Assembly: GCA_020650975.1 (NCBI GenBank)
Contig: JAIPMN010170627.1
Coordinates: 36,734-100,733, forward strand
DNA length: 64,000 bases
Direction: 5' to 3'
DNA from: Apostichopus californicus
Taxonomy: Eukaryota > Echinodermata > Holothuroidea > Aspidochirotida > Stichopodidae
How positions within the stretch are numbered: position 1 is the stretch's first letter; each line of letters opens with the position of its first letter. Below are positions 26,967 to 38,400 of the stretch, one piece after another. The translations under genes and the position numbers were made by a program. The notes beneath the pieces are model-generated. The model did no database searches, had not been told where the DNA came from, and worked only from the letters and a program-made list of their open reading frames with translations.

Positions 26967-26970
26967 GACT
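26967..26970 (+). repeat. Left copy of a GACT flanking duplication
   Basis: GACT lies immediately before the left terminal repeat and again after the right end at 31177-31180. Four bases can match by chance, so this is a candidate target duplication only. Confidence 0.5.
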
Positions 26971-27850
26971 AGGGTAAAGGATGGGATTTTCGGCCATTAA
27001 GTCATGTTCGGCCGCCTAGAAACATTTCGATCACGTCACCATACCCGCGCGAAATTCAACACTTACAAATTAGTGTGTGTAACCCTCAATACCATTTACA
27101 CACACAAATACCACAAATACACAAATACATTGGTATGTCCAGCGCAGTTTCCGAATCTTAAAAGGTTTCACAGATTGGCAAGGTAAGAGGCTGTTTTCTC
27201 AATATTAACTCCTTACACTAGAAGATACCAATATGCTCACAATTAATTCCATATTCTGGGCAGGGGAAATGACTAACTTTGTTGGAATTTGTACAATTTG
27301 TAAAGTACAAATATACGTAGGCTGTCGTCCGCTTGTGTTGCCAAAAGATAATGCCATTACTTACTGACTGGGGGTGGCCGTATTTTGCATCACATAATAG
27401 GCCATAGTTTTTCAATTCGGCCGTCTCGAATCTTTGGGGGCCGAAGTTCACCGAGGTACATATACTGACTATGAAACCCAATTAATCATAATTTGTAGGC
27501 TCCCATGCTCAATTAGACCAGAAATATGAACAAAACAACGATGTATACGTAGTTCATGTATTTATTTATTTATGTAATTCATTATTCATTTATTTGTGAT
27601 TATTCATTTAAAATATTGATTTCATTTATTTATGACACCCAATTAGTCACAATTTGTAGGCCCATATGCTCCGTTAGACCATAATTAAATATGAATAAAA
27701 CGACAATGTAAAGGTACTTTATTTAATTAATTATTCATTTATTTCATTATTCGTTTAATTGATTGATTTAATTATTTATTTATTGATGCATGCATGTATA
27801 TATTTATTTATAGGCTTGTAATTATTTATTAACAGGTGAATAACCATGCC

Positions 27851-30226
27851 ATGAGGGGCTCAATATAGAAGTCTGTATGGACAAGATGTCCTTGAAATCG
27901 CTGTAAAACGTATCCAAGAGGGGCAGATAAGTATTCGCCAAGCGTCAAAGCTATACCACGTACCCCGCGCTACACTTTATGACAAGCTGCATGGGGTAAA
28001 TTCTATCAAATCACAAATTGGTGCTCCAACGGTCCTGACAAAAGACGAGGAAGAGAAGCTTACAAACTGGGTGATCATATGAATCAAATTGGTTATGGAC
28101 AAACCAAGAGACAACTTCTCCTTGTTGTGAAGAAATTTTGATGAGGATGGCAGAGAAACGATTTTCCACGACAATCTCCCTGGTAAGGATTGGTATCGTC
28201 GCTTCCTTGCCCGGCATCCCCATATAGTGGAGAGGTGTGGAGAAGCATTGGGAAAGGAAAGGGCCCAACTTACTCAACAGAAAGTAGACAAATGGTACTA
28301 AGACTTCTACACGAACATGACAACTAGTGCAGATCTGGCAGGCGAAGGGATTAACATTCTGGCTGATCCTGCCAGAGTCTTTAATGCTGACGAAGGTGGT
28401 TTCCCACTGTCTGGAAAAACTGAAAGTGTCTCGCCACGAAAGGATGCCGTAACGTATATGGCAAGCCATGTGGGACAAAGACTGCATAATATATCAGCGT
28501 ATTAATCGTAATTTATACGCGTATTAATTGGAATATATACGCGTATATATTATTAGCCAATCATATGGCCCAAATATATCCGCGTATTAATTCGAATATA
28601 TACACGTATTAAATAGAATACATATGGGGATTAAATCCAATATATGCACGGATTAATTAGAATATACACGAAAACACATTTCCGCTCTTGCTGTGTACAT
28701 ATACCAACGATAAATTTGTTTGCGGGCTCGCGAGATCGCTCCATAAAGCGAAACTTTACACATGTACAACACATATATATTCGAATTAATACGCGTATAT
28801 ATTCGAATTAATACGCGGATATATTATGCGGTGTTTGTCCCACACGGCTTGCCATAAACGTATACCAGCTATCAAATAGTGATAGGAGACAAATAACTGT
28901 TATGGGATGTATGAGTGCATCTGGTGTATACTTACCACCAATGCTAATTCATCCAGGCATTCGGTTCAGATACCACCCGCTGAACAACGCTCCAGATAAC
29001 TGGTTTATTGGTCGTAGCAATAGTGGATGGATTGACTCCCAGGTGTTTTTTGAATGGTTGGCTAACCATTTCCTACCACAGGTGAAGAAGCAGGGGGTAC
29101 AGCTGCCGGTTCTTCTTTTGGTGGATGACCATAGCCCACACATAACCCTAGAAGCAGCAGAGTTCTGCAAAGCCAACAACATCGTGCTGTACTGCTTCCT
29201 GGCGCATGCATCGCACATTATGCAGCCGTGTGATCTGACACTCTTCAAGAGTGTAAAATCTCACTGGTTTCAACAAGTAAAGAACTTCACGAGTGCCAAC
29301 ATTGGTCAAATGGTCACCAAAATAACATTTGCGGAAGTGTTCGCCAAGGCGTGGAAAGCTGCAGCCAAAGAAAGTACGGCAGTGAAACGGCTTCCGAGCG
29401 GCTGGCATTTGCCCTTTTACCAAGGAAGCTTTACGACCGATCGAAGTTGTTGCCTGGTAACATTTTTAATGTAGAAACACAGGAAGCAGTGGCAGAAAGG
29501 GCACAACCCCATGATATTATCATCAACGCACAACAAGAGGAGCCAGCTCAACCTGGAGTGCCTGGGCCTACAGATGCCCAGCCTCGGCTACCTCCACCAA
29601 TTGAGGTTCAAAATCAAATTTTACCTGCAGCTTTACAGAGACCCAATGCGCAACAAGAGGAGCCAGCCCATCCTGAAGTACCTGGGCCTACAGGTGATCA
29701 CCCTCGGCCGCCTCCACCAATCGAGGTTCGAGTTCAAATTTTCCCCGGAGGTCTACCGAGAAACCAACCGGCGTCCTCACATACTCATCATGGCCCTAGA
29801 TCCTCGAACGGAAACGAAAATCCGAGACATCAACCTGGAGTGTCAATTGCCAACATTCAGAATGCACCAGTTTTATCCAGGAACTCATTCGACAAATATC
29901 TCCGGTTTCCCCAAGCTCCCTCACAGGCTGCCAAGAGGGCAAAAACTCATCACGAAGCACTACCAAAGGCAATTTCAGGTACTGATTTCAGAAACTACCT
30001 CAAGGCAAAACAGACGGGAAAGGAAAAAGAGGAGCAGAGAAAACGGAAGAACCGAGAAGAAAGAGAAGCAAAACGGTTGGAAAGAGAACGAGAGAAGAAA
30101 GAAAGGGCACGCAAACTAACCATAGAAGACGACAGTGATCGCGAAGATGAGGTTCATACAAGTTTTGCAATTTCTATGATAACATTCCTTTGTGCAGCTT
30201 TTTTTACCCTTCGTTTTTTGGTTTAA
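27851..30226 (+). pseudogene. Pogo-like transposase (HTH_psq, CENPB-type HTH, DDE_1), interrupted
   Basis: The N-terminus carries a pipsqueak-type helix-turn-helix: AVKRIQEGQISIRQASKLYH then VPRATLYDKLHG (27900-27992). A second DNA-binding part follows, ending NLPGKDWYRRFLARHPHI (28170-28220). The DDE_1 core gives FNADEGGF (first Asp, 28380), then after the nested insertion QITVMGCMSASG (28885-28925), LLLVDDHSPHI (second Asp, 29115) and IMQPCDLTLFKSVKSHW (third Asp, 29217-29265). The C-terminal tail (29500-30120) is proline-rich with two copies of a segment of about 43 residues (EEPAQPGVPGPT and EEPAHPEVPGPT), then a Lys/Arg/Glu-rich coiled-coil-like stretch. Homologues read LVDGHSSH; the Gly is Asp here. 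There is a frame change just after the first ATG, others near 28075-28150 and 29380-29440, and a stop near 28300. It is a non-functional copy. Confidence 0.85.
28457..28856. mobile_element. 400-bp non-autonomous DNA element (MITE) nested in the pogo transposase
   Basis: Both ends begin TATGGCAAGCC (left at 28457; reverse complement of the right end at 28856) and continue TGTGGGACAAA and GCATAATATATC. The inverted repeats extend about 85-90 bp with mismatches. The element is flanked by the perfect 6-bp duplication AACGTA (28451-28456 and 28857-28862). Inside each end are copies of GCGTATTAATTCGAATATA, three or four on the left and two on the right. It has no coding capacity. It splits the transposase between the first and second catalytic aspartates. 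The superfamily is not certain; a 6-bp duplication is a useful clue. Confidence 0.9.
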
Positions 30227-31176
30227 TATTATATTTGTTTTAATCGCCATGTTATTGTCTTCGGTGAATTACAAGGTCTTTCAGTAAATGCTACAATTGC
30301 AATTTTTAGCAAAAATTACGTACATTATATGCCTGCAATCATATTGTGTTGCTGATATATTATAAGAAAATTAAAAATGCATGTTCAATCGAAAATAAAC
30401 AGTTAAAGCAAGAGTGTTTGAAATGTTAGAAATATTTTATATTTTATATTAAAGATGAATGAATTACAATTTTGTTAATCATATTGAAATTTTGTTTTAC
30501 ATTCAGAAAATGCATGCATTTAAAATAAAAATTTAATAATCAAATCAAATATTGTCAATTAAGTGTTACACTGTTTAATATTCAACATTCCTTGTTATAC
30601 ATGCAACATGTTAATTAGTACATTTTCAAATGTTACACTATTTTATACCGTTTGATACAAAAACAAAATTCATCATTGTATTATCGAAAATAGACTGTTT
30701 ATCGATCAGAAAAAAAGTAAGTCTTCATTCTGTCATTTGTTGAATTCATTAGAAGTCCACCAGTCAGAAGTAGCTGCATGCAGATGGTTTCATACTTACC
30801 ATCAAACCTGTTGATAACTCAGAAGAAACATCTGCAATATTAATTTATTTTCATTAAAATCACTCAAAACGTATAAAAATTATGACTTTAGAACGTTTAA
30901 AAATATGGCCGAAATTTACATTATGTACGGCCGAACTTCCGAATATACATGGCCGAATATCACAGCCAATACGGCCGAAAAATACGTAAGTGCTAAATAA
31001 TAGTTATTTGCGAAATATTTTACTTTTCACAAGTTTGTACACCAAACGTTTAACACGAATCCATTGTATAGCTTATCGCCTGTCATAGTGAGAATATAAA
31101 CACACAAAAATGCCAACAAAGATGCATGATATTTAAAATTTTGCCTTAAGCGGCCGAAAATCACATCCTTTACCCT

Positions 31177-31180
31177 GACT
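31177..31180 (+). repeat. Right copy of the GACT flanking duplication
   Basis: Pairs with 26967-26970 around the pogo-like element. Confidence 0.5.
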
Positions 31181-31461
31181 TAAGGCGGCAATGTGACAGG
31201 TAAAATTTAAGCTAAAATTTAGGTACCCACCTCACTATTTCTCGCAAGTAAACGTTGATTTATTCGTCGTCGTAACGTAGATATTCTCGGGTAAAGGAAT
31301 GTTTAACGTCACACATGAAGAAAGTTAACGCTTCTAAAATATATGAATATGCATAATTCCGACAATTTACTTATGTGGTGTCGATTGAATTCGCGCAACT
31401 TCGTAATCCGGAAGAGAGTAGTTAGACTACTTCCGGTTTAACTTTCCGTGGCTAATAATTG

Positions 31462-31672
31462 CACAAGAACGGTTTTTTCTTGGTCAGATCTCCGACTGTG
31501 GTGAATCATAAATCGAACGTATTACGACGCTGGAGAGCTCGCAATGCATCAACTTCTCCAGGCACAGCAACACCCTTGCTCTTTAAAATACTAAACACTT
31601 GCACCGGAGTTAGCGCTTCTTCACCGGTGAAGGACAACTTAACAATTCCGCTATCACTGCGCGACGCCATTA
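31462..31672 (-). pseudogene. Fragment of a possible retroelement nucleic-acid-binding N-terminal domain
   Basis: On the minus strand a possible ATG starts MASRSDSGIVKLSFTGEEA, followed by LTPVQVFSILKSKG and later FTTVGDL. This resembles, weakly, the small RRM-like N-terminal domains of some invertebrate retroelement first proteins (beta strand, helix after VFSIL, then an FDL-x-FTT strand). Nothing further of such an element is visible nearby. The assignment is tentative and the piece looks broken. It could also be the first exon of an unrelated gene. Confidence 0.25.
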
Positions 31673-31680
31673 TACCGCAA

Positions 31681-32600
31681 CGTGGCTAGGCCACGGAGGA
31701 GCATCAAACAAATCAAAATGAATGACTGGCATTTAAAAGTAACAACGATGTGTTCTATAAAAAGGCAACGCCTGTAGCACACACACACACACTACCACAC
31801 AAGCTACCACACCCGAATTGCGGGAAGTGGCGACCGATACAGTAATCATAATAATACTAATAGTACTAACGTACGCTGAAAAACCTTTAGTAAATCGGGA
31901 GCGAGACAGAAACATGTCCGCACTCAACATAAGCCAAGAACCAACACAACACAAAATAGGGTTCACAAAAGCACATTTTACTGATTGATCAACACTGAAG
32001 CAATGTCACAAGTTCAGTACAAGGTTAATATCAACATTAGCTTCAGAAAAGCAGAAGAAATCAAACAACAAAGTACACATCTTTGCTTCTCCAATAGGGT
32101 ACTAACACTACAGTTGTAGGCGCAACACTACATAAGGTAAATTCGTTGTAGCGCTCGTTAACGCGTCCACTACAATCATAACACCAACACGATCTGTAGG
32201 TGAATCTCGTTTATTTTCTCTTCTGTTACCAACTATATGGACCTTGTATGGACTTGACACATACGTACTCGGGACGGTTCACTACATGAACAAAGAAGAA
32301 AATTCATACATAAAAATTTGCACTATAAGTCATACATATCAGTAAACAACGATTAACATTGAAGAATCCAACCGTTAAAAGTAAGCACAAACTTGAACTG
32401 GCATTGCCATCACTTAAACCTTAATACAGGTGCATAACACAAGCCAGCAAAGAGTACCAATTCTGCGAACATAATATTGGAGTCTATGAGTAAATCATAA
32501 ACACGTAAGAAACTAACAACATATCGAGTTGGCCTCAGCCGTACACTATTCATACAAACAATTATCCCCCCCCCCAGTTACACGAACACCTGACATACCA
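31681..32600. other. Unannotated stretch
   Basis: No gene is recognised. It contains a short (CA)n at about 31779-31792 and a poly-C tract near 32566-32575. Confidence 0.4.
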
Positions 32601-32601
32601 G

Positions 32602-32800
32602 GGGCGTATCCAGGATTTTCTAACCCGAGGGCGCGAATTACTATCTAAGCGGAGCGCCACCATCGGTTGGCGCGCAGCGTACAAGAAAATTTCTGGTTTT
32701 GATACCCCCCAGATCACCGGAAATGGCACTTCTCGGGCTTGAAAATGACCAACCAGATGAACCCTTTTTGCCTGAGAACCAAGTATTTAGAAATAGTTTT
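32602..32800 (+). repeat. Dispersed repeat end (GGGGCGTATCCAGG type), copy 1
   Basis: The sequence starts CAGGGGCGTATCCAGG and continues with 'ctaagcggagcgccaccat', 'gttggcgcgcagcgtacaag', 'cccagatcaccggaaatg'. A second copy with the same order of blocks is at 33655-33800. It is non-coding and probably the end of a non-autonomous DNA transposon. Confidence 0.7.
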
Positions 32801-33650
32801 TTTCCATCCATAACCTTTTTGAAGATTGTCACCAGTCACAAATCATGTTCGATCCATTGCATGTCCTGTGGATCATTGCTTTTGTAGGTGATTCTACGTC
32901 GCGGCCCACAATAACCGTCAGCCCCACTTTTCAAGGTTTTAAGCCCATTATTTGTTCAGAATTTGAAAATTCACATTTCTCGTGAATAAACTCACTTGAA
33001 TACATACCCATAATGTTGCACGAAATTTCATTTAATGGAAAACCAATATAGAAAACCTCCTTCAACCCCTAACAGAGCGGTCAAAATTGCACGAGTAGAG
33101 GGAAGTATGATGAAGAATGTTGGTGATGAATTTTTCTAAAATTCAGATACAGTTCATTTATTGGTGTACAAATATTAAAAGAAGTTATAACGGCTATTAT
33201 AAAACTTGGTTGAAGGAAATGAAAAAATACCAGATATTTCCGAAACCGAACACTACACACATAGGCGTAGGAGGCGGGGGGGGGGGGGGGNNNNNNNNNN
33301 GGGGGGGGCTGCAGCCCCTAATTCGCCATGTCTAATGTAAAAGAGAGTTTTGACATAATTGGACCTCCATGCTTTTTCTCCATCTGCATAAGATATTTCG
33401 TTGTTTACATTAGCATCCCGCGGTATACTGCGCAACTTTCACGAACCGTACGGTACACGATGGCATGCGATGTAATAACCCATGCTTGCTTATATGATAT
33501 TGACATTGAAATGTTGAACGCGCGCGGAGCGCACGAAAATTATGGGTTCTTTTTTTCGGGCAAGTCGGGCTGTTTTGAGGCTGTTCATCCTGGAACGCCA
33601 TTTTCATGCTCACTGATATGATGTGATATCTGCTGTTTGCTTTACAAATT
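32801..33650. other. Unannotated stretch with poly-G and an assembly gap
   Basis: No gene is recognised. Ten N at 33291-33300 sit inside a G-run (about 33277-33308), so the true tract length is unknown. Near 33520 there is 'gaacgcgcgcggagcgcacgaaaatt', which resembles the blocks of the flanking dispersed repeats. Confidence 0.6.
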
Positions 33651-34383
33651 CGAACAGGCGCGTAGCGAGGAATTTGCCAAGGGAGGAGCGAAGCCTGTAG
33701 GCAAATTATCTAAGCGTAGCTCCATCATGAGTTGGCGCGAAGCGTACAAGCAAATTTTGGCCAAAAATGCCTCCCAGATCGCTGGAAATGACACTTCACA
33801 GGCCTTGTAAGTTGCATCTAAGCATTTTCTATTGTGAAATTACTAGCGATATCATAAAGAAACACGCTGAAGGGGGGGGGGGCGGAAATGCGTCATGTTC
33901 CCCGACGACACGGTCGAGTTCGAGACCAGCCACAGTTGGTTTCATAGCACAATTCTACAATTGTTTAAGGCGTATATACACACACACGCGTTATGATAGA
34001 CCATATATAGTATATATATAGATCATGAGTGAGAGAGGAAAAATGGAAACGTGAAAAATGGAGTTGTCGGTGTAAGGGGTGGGGTGAGGCACACGCCCCT
34101 TCCGGAATCCTTGATCCGTCGCTGGCTACCCTGTGTATAATAGGGATCAGCGCTGTAATGATGTCATTGTTCCTCTTTCTCTTCCCGGTGTCTCGGCGAT
34201 TATCTTCTACTCCCTCCTTTTCTCCTTTTTCTCTCTTTCTTCTTTTTCTTTTCCCTTTCTTCCTCCCCTCCTCTTTTTCCCCCTCTTTTCCCTTTTTCTT
34301 CTCTTTTTTTTCTCTCCTCTTTTTCTTACCTGGGGGGCGCGCGCCCCCAACGCCCCCCCTGGATACGCGCCTGCATACAAATT
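33643..34383. mobile_element. Candidate non-autonomous DNA element with 8-bp flanking duplication
   Basis: CAGGCGCGTA at 33655 matches the reverse complement of TACGCGCCTG ending at 34373. TACAAATT occurs just outside both ends (33643-33650 and 34376-34383), separated by 4 and 2 bases. An 8-bp duplication with CAGG ends would fit a hAT-type non-autonomous element of about 720 bp. The interior holds the 'agcgtagctccatcatgagttggcgcgaagcgtacaa' block and a pyrimidine-rich tract (34155-34330). That tract produces long low-complexity open frames with Phe/Leu/Ser that are not genes. Confidence 0.5.
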
Positions 34384-35420
34384 AAGGGCTAGATATTATA
34401 ATTACCGATTGTAGCTACTCCTGACTTGCAAAACAGCAATCTACCTCTCTCACTAGGAATATTAAGGAATATTATTTCAATCTTCTTTACAGTGTATATA
34501 CTCTATAGTCATCAAATAGTAATGGAGCAAATCGCATACCACTCGTTGGCAGCGTAACTTATCTTAACATACAAATGGTGGCGCTCTTCTAAATTACATT
34601 TCGCCGCTACAACAGTGATTATTGAAAGAAAAGTATTATCTGGGCTTGTCTTGAGAATACTATGTTCATACGTTTTCTGAATGTCTTCAAGAAATGTATT
34701 AACTGATTCAAGCAATTTGACTTGTGTAATATTGCAATTGTTAATTGTTCTATCGGTACTCATTGCTCATAGTTCATTAACTTCAACCTTTCCGTGCACC
34801 TACTCTCATTTAAACCTTGGTGTGCACAGTCTGCCAAGGGAACAACTGTGCAAGTTTTGCAATTTTAAGAAAAGACTCAGTTCTATCTGTGGAAGTATAG
34901 AGAAAAACAAATACAGGTAAATATAAATTATGATGTAGCTTTAAACCTTTTACGCTGTTCTCTGTATTGGCCAAACTCCTTCTTAGTTGTTTTCCAGATA
35001 ATTAAAGAAGTATCTAATAGATATCATCTTGTTTGGAAAGCATTCGGGATTCTTTCGAATTTCATGATAATAACTCGTTCACATGCGAGCATCCTTTGCA
35101 TTTATTCAATATTGCGAAGTATGAATGAGTTAACATAGAAACTTCTTTGAGAGTCTGACAGTTTAGAAGCAATAATGAAGTTTCATATAGACCTATATTT
35201 TATATGAAGGACACATGAAGCAACTTCAACTATGTATGACATTAAATTTAACTTTATGTAGTGCCGCTGAGGACACGTAAACAAGAACGCAAATTAAAAA
35301 TAAAACTCAAAGAATTGTTATGAAAATCTGCAGCGTAAAATATAATCTCCCTCTGGGTCAGGCAGTTTCACTGGGTATAATAGCCAGCGAATAAAAAAAC
35401 CCAATATAACAAAACAAGTA
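34384..35420. other. Unannotated stretch
   Basis: AT-rich with no recognised gene. The open frames on both strands (34512-34920) have no family resemblance. Confidence 0.4.
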
Positions 35421-38400
35421 TACACTTCCAAAAATAAAGGTGTCATTTGACACCTTTAAAGGTGGCCAGAAGTGGGTCTTCAGGTAAGCATGAAAAGGTG
35501 TCCAAGTGACACCTTTAAGGTGCATTTCAGACTACTTTGGGGTGTCCAGTGACCACCGACACCTTTAGGTGCTTACCTGAAGACCCATTTTCAGAGGAGT
35601 AAAATGACACCAATATGGGTATCAAGAGACACCTTTAAGATGTCCAGGATGTCTCTTACAGGTGAGCACACAAAGGTGTTTAGGATGTAAGTGATCCCCT
35701 TGGAGTGTCCAGTAACTTTTGACATGCTTACCTGAAGACCCATTATAATGACACCAAAATGGTATTGATGCACTGTCTTCGAATAAGCACACATTAGGGA
35801 CACCTTTAATGTGTTGAAGCAATTATATATTAAAAGGAATCACTACTAAATCATATCAACATGGAAAGTTTGTAAAAAAGTTATGCAAACTAAAATAAGA
35901 AAGTCACTTTTGATTGTTGCAAATATATTACTGAACATGAAATACTGCTGCTTGATGTCTAGTTATCTATAATTAGTTCATGAAGTTCTGGATTTCCTTT
36001 ATAAACATATTAAAAAATTTAAAAGCAACAAATAGGTCGTTTATCCATATATGTAAACCTTTGTTCCACTAGTGATCACAGTTCAGACTATTAGGAAAAC
36101 TGTAGTTTTATGGGTTGTAGTCTATGGGTGACTGTGGACAATTATGTGCATCTGTTACAAGCAATTTCTCTATCTATATAGGGTTTTGTAAATTTGCCTT
36201 TAGTTCCCCTTTAAGTGACGATCGTTTGACGTTTTGATGCAAAAACGTTGACAGTCCGAAATGCTTCCTATGCCACTTGAGACCAAAGGTTGAGCACTGC
36301 ATCTGGTGTTTTCACAGAGTCCTCCATCTTACAAATAAATGTTTGTACAAACGTCAGTGTTTTCTTACATTTTTGGGGGTTTACTGAAGATCAAAAATGT
36401 AATGTACAGCGAAGAAGCCCATGAATGCCATCCAAATCAAAGTCCACTCTCCCACCAATTCCTTCTCCACATAAAGCTGAAATGATTCGCTCTCCACTCC
36501 CACATCGCACACAATGACAGCAGTTAACGGTAACTGTACATGTCCTGGACAGTGGTTGTTCATCAAGACATCTACACTCTCCTGTAGATGTACAGGGATG
36601 GACAGCAAGGCTTTGGCTGTTAAATAGGCAAATAAACATATTCAGTTAAATAATGAGTATATAAGGCTTGGACAAAAGCAGACCACTATCTATACCCACT
36701 ATCAACCAACAATTGTACAAGTTTGCAGAGTTACAGCAATTTGAAAAGTTTGACCTTTGACCCCTTAAATTAATTTAAATGAACACATTATGTATCCATT
36801 ATATCAACCAACAGGGTCATTTCATGCTAAATGATCAAATCTTCAGAAACATCCCCATGTGACCCCCTTACATTTCACTGAAACTGACTACTTGAAACAG
36901 TAAGTTTCAAACTAATTCCCCAAAATTGTTAGCTCTATAGCTGGAGTGGTTCAGAAGTTATGGCCTTCTGAAAACAGCAAAACATATCATAATTTCAAAG
37001 ACCTAGCCCAACAACATTGACCAGAGGGCCCCGGAAATGTAGCCTAAATGTCGTCTTTCTTGGTAACGGATTAGGACTAAAGTGATGATTTGTTTTGTTG
37101 AGAGCTATAACTTATTAACCTTTGACATTTTGACATTCCAGAGAAACTTTTCAACTCATATTTGATTTGATTTGATTTCGGGAGTTTTTATATGAAGTGA
37201 TGATAAGCCAAACCGCAACCCTGACACATCTCTGATAGCAATGTGTCTGGATACGGAAGGCTCGATATGTAAAGATCAATACAGATCTAGAAATGAAATT
37301 GTTCATTACAATTGTTTACTTTGGGCTTAGGCTAAACTAACACAGGAATTTTGTGTTTTCTAAAAGTAAAATTCTGTCAGAATTCCATATTTGAATCCAT
37401 GATGTTGAGTCTTTGAGACTGCCTACAATCTAGCCTTGGATCACAATTACATTTGAGATAATACTTCTTTTAAATTAAAATAAAAAATATTCATTTGGAC
37501 AATTTTATAAAATGACAAATTCCAAGATGTTTCTGTGGTGAAAATTCCGCCTTAAGTTTAGGCTATACCTCATGTGCAGTATGTACATTTTGTGTGAGTA
37601 CAGTACTGCTCAAAGTATTGATTGTTTATTGTGCCCTTGAGGGAGTTTATGGCACAAGTAGCTGATGAGGGACCACTTATTCAATCCCTGGCAATTTGAT
37701 GATCCCAATAATTAAAGCTTATGATCAACAGGTGAATAAATTAACCACAGCGATTATTTCTAAATCTTTTCATTAAACTTTCGTCCTCGTGTGTCCTGTA
37801 TCCAGTGCTACTTTAGAGGTATGGGCGAAATGGCATTACTATTGTTTTTGGTATATAGGTCACCTGAGGTCATAGAGGTCACTCACCAAACCCCTCACTG
37901 TTACCTGGGTGCCCGAGTAGAGATATTCAGGTATATGGGTCTAAGTTTTCTACCCGCTGCAATCACAAGTTGGGATCCAACATTTTTACTGGGGAGGGGA
38001 CTTACTTACCATACTTATTGTCCTGGGTGTCTTCTGGAATATTATTCACCCATTACTGCAATTTTCTTGAGGTCTTCATCTCCAACAGCATAGGGGTGAT
38101 ATTTGACATTCCAGTGTCAAATTCTCCTGTAAGTTCACTTCAGTCACTCGAAAGAACTCTGCTATAATCTGTAAAGTAATGTACAGCACTGATGTTAAAA
38201 CAAAATTCTGTACAATACATGAATAATGGATCATCTTAAAACCTGATTATTTTAGGATTCACACTCTTGAAATAGGAAAATCTGTATTTAGTTTTGTAAA
38301 ACTATAGAATGAATGATGCCGTAGCTCAACCACAGTACAATGCTTGACATAATTGAACATTGTAAATGCTGTTCAAACCAAGTTTCTATTGGACACTTAC

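Larger units (their letters stand above)
26971..31176 (+). mobile_element. Pogo-like (psq-HTH, DDE_1) DNA transposon, full-length but decayed
   Basis: The left end AGGGTAAAGGATGGGATTTT (26971 on) matches the reverse complement of the right end AGGGTAAAGGATGTGATTTT (ending 31176), both followed by CGGCC. Subterminal TTCGGCC/GGCCGAA words recur at both sides (about 26991-27015 and 27418-27450; 30905-30990). The 4206-bp element encloses a pogo-type transposase frame (27851-30226) and a nested 400-bp element. AT-rich repeats with TTTATTTA (27555-27830) lie in the 5' leader. The family is mobilised by cut-and-paste, normally at TA. Here the flanking direct repeat is GACT rather than TA. The coding part is broken, so this copy is not autonomous. 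Confidence 0.8.

Noticed and set aside
28949-29423. Minus-strand frames opposite the pogo transposase
   Set aside because: They mirror the conserved plus-strand DDE frame and have no domains of their own.
34029-34414. Two long plus-strand frames rich in Phe, Leu and Ser
   Set aside because: They are translations of a pyrimidine-rich tract inside a candidate transposon.
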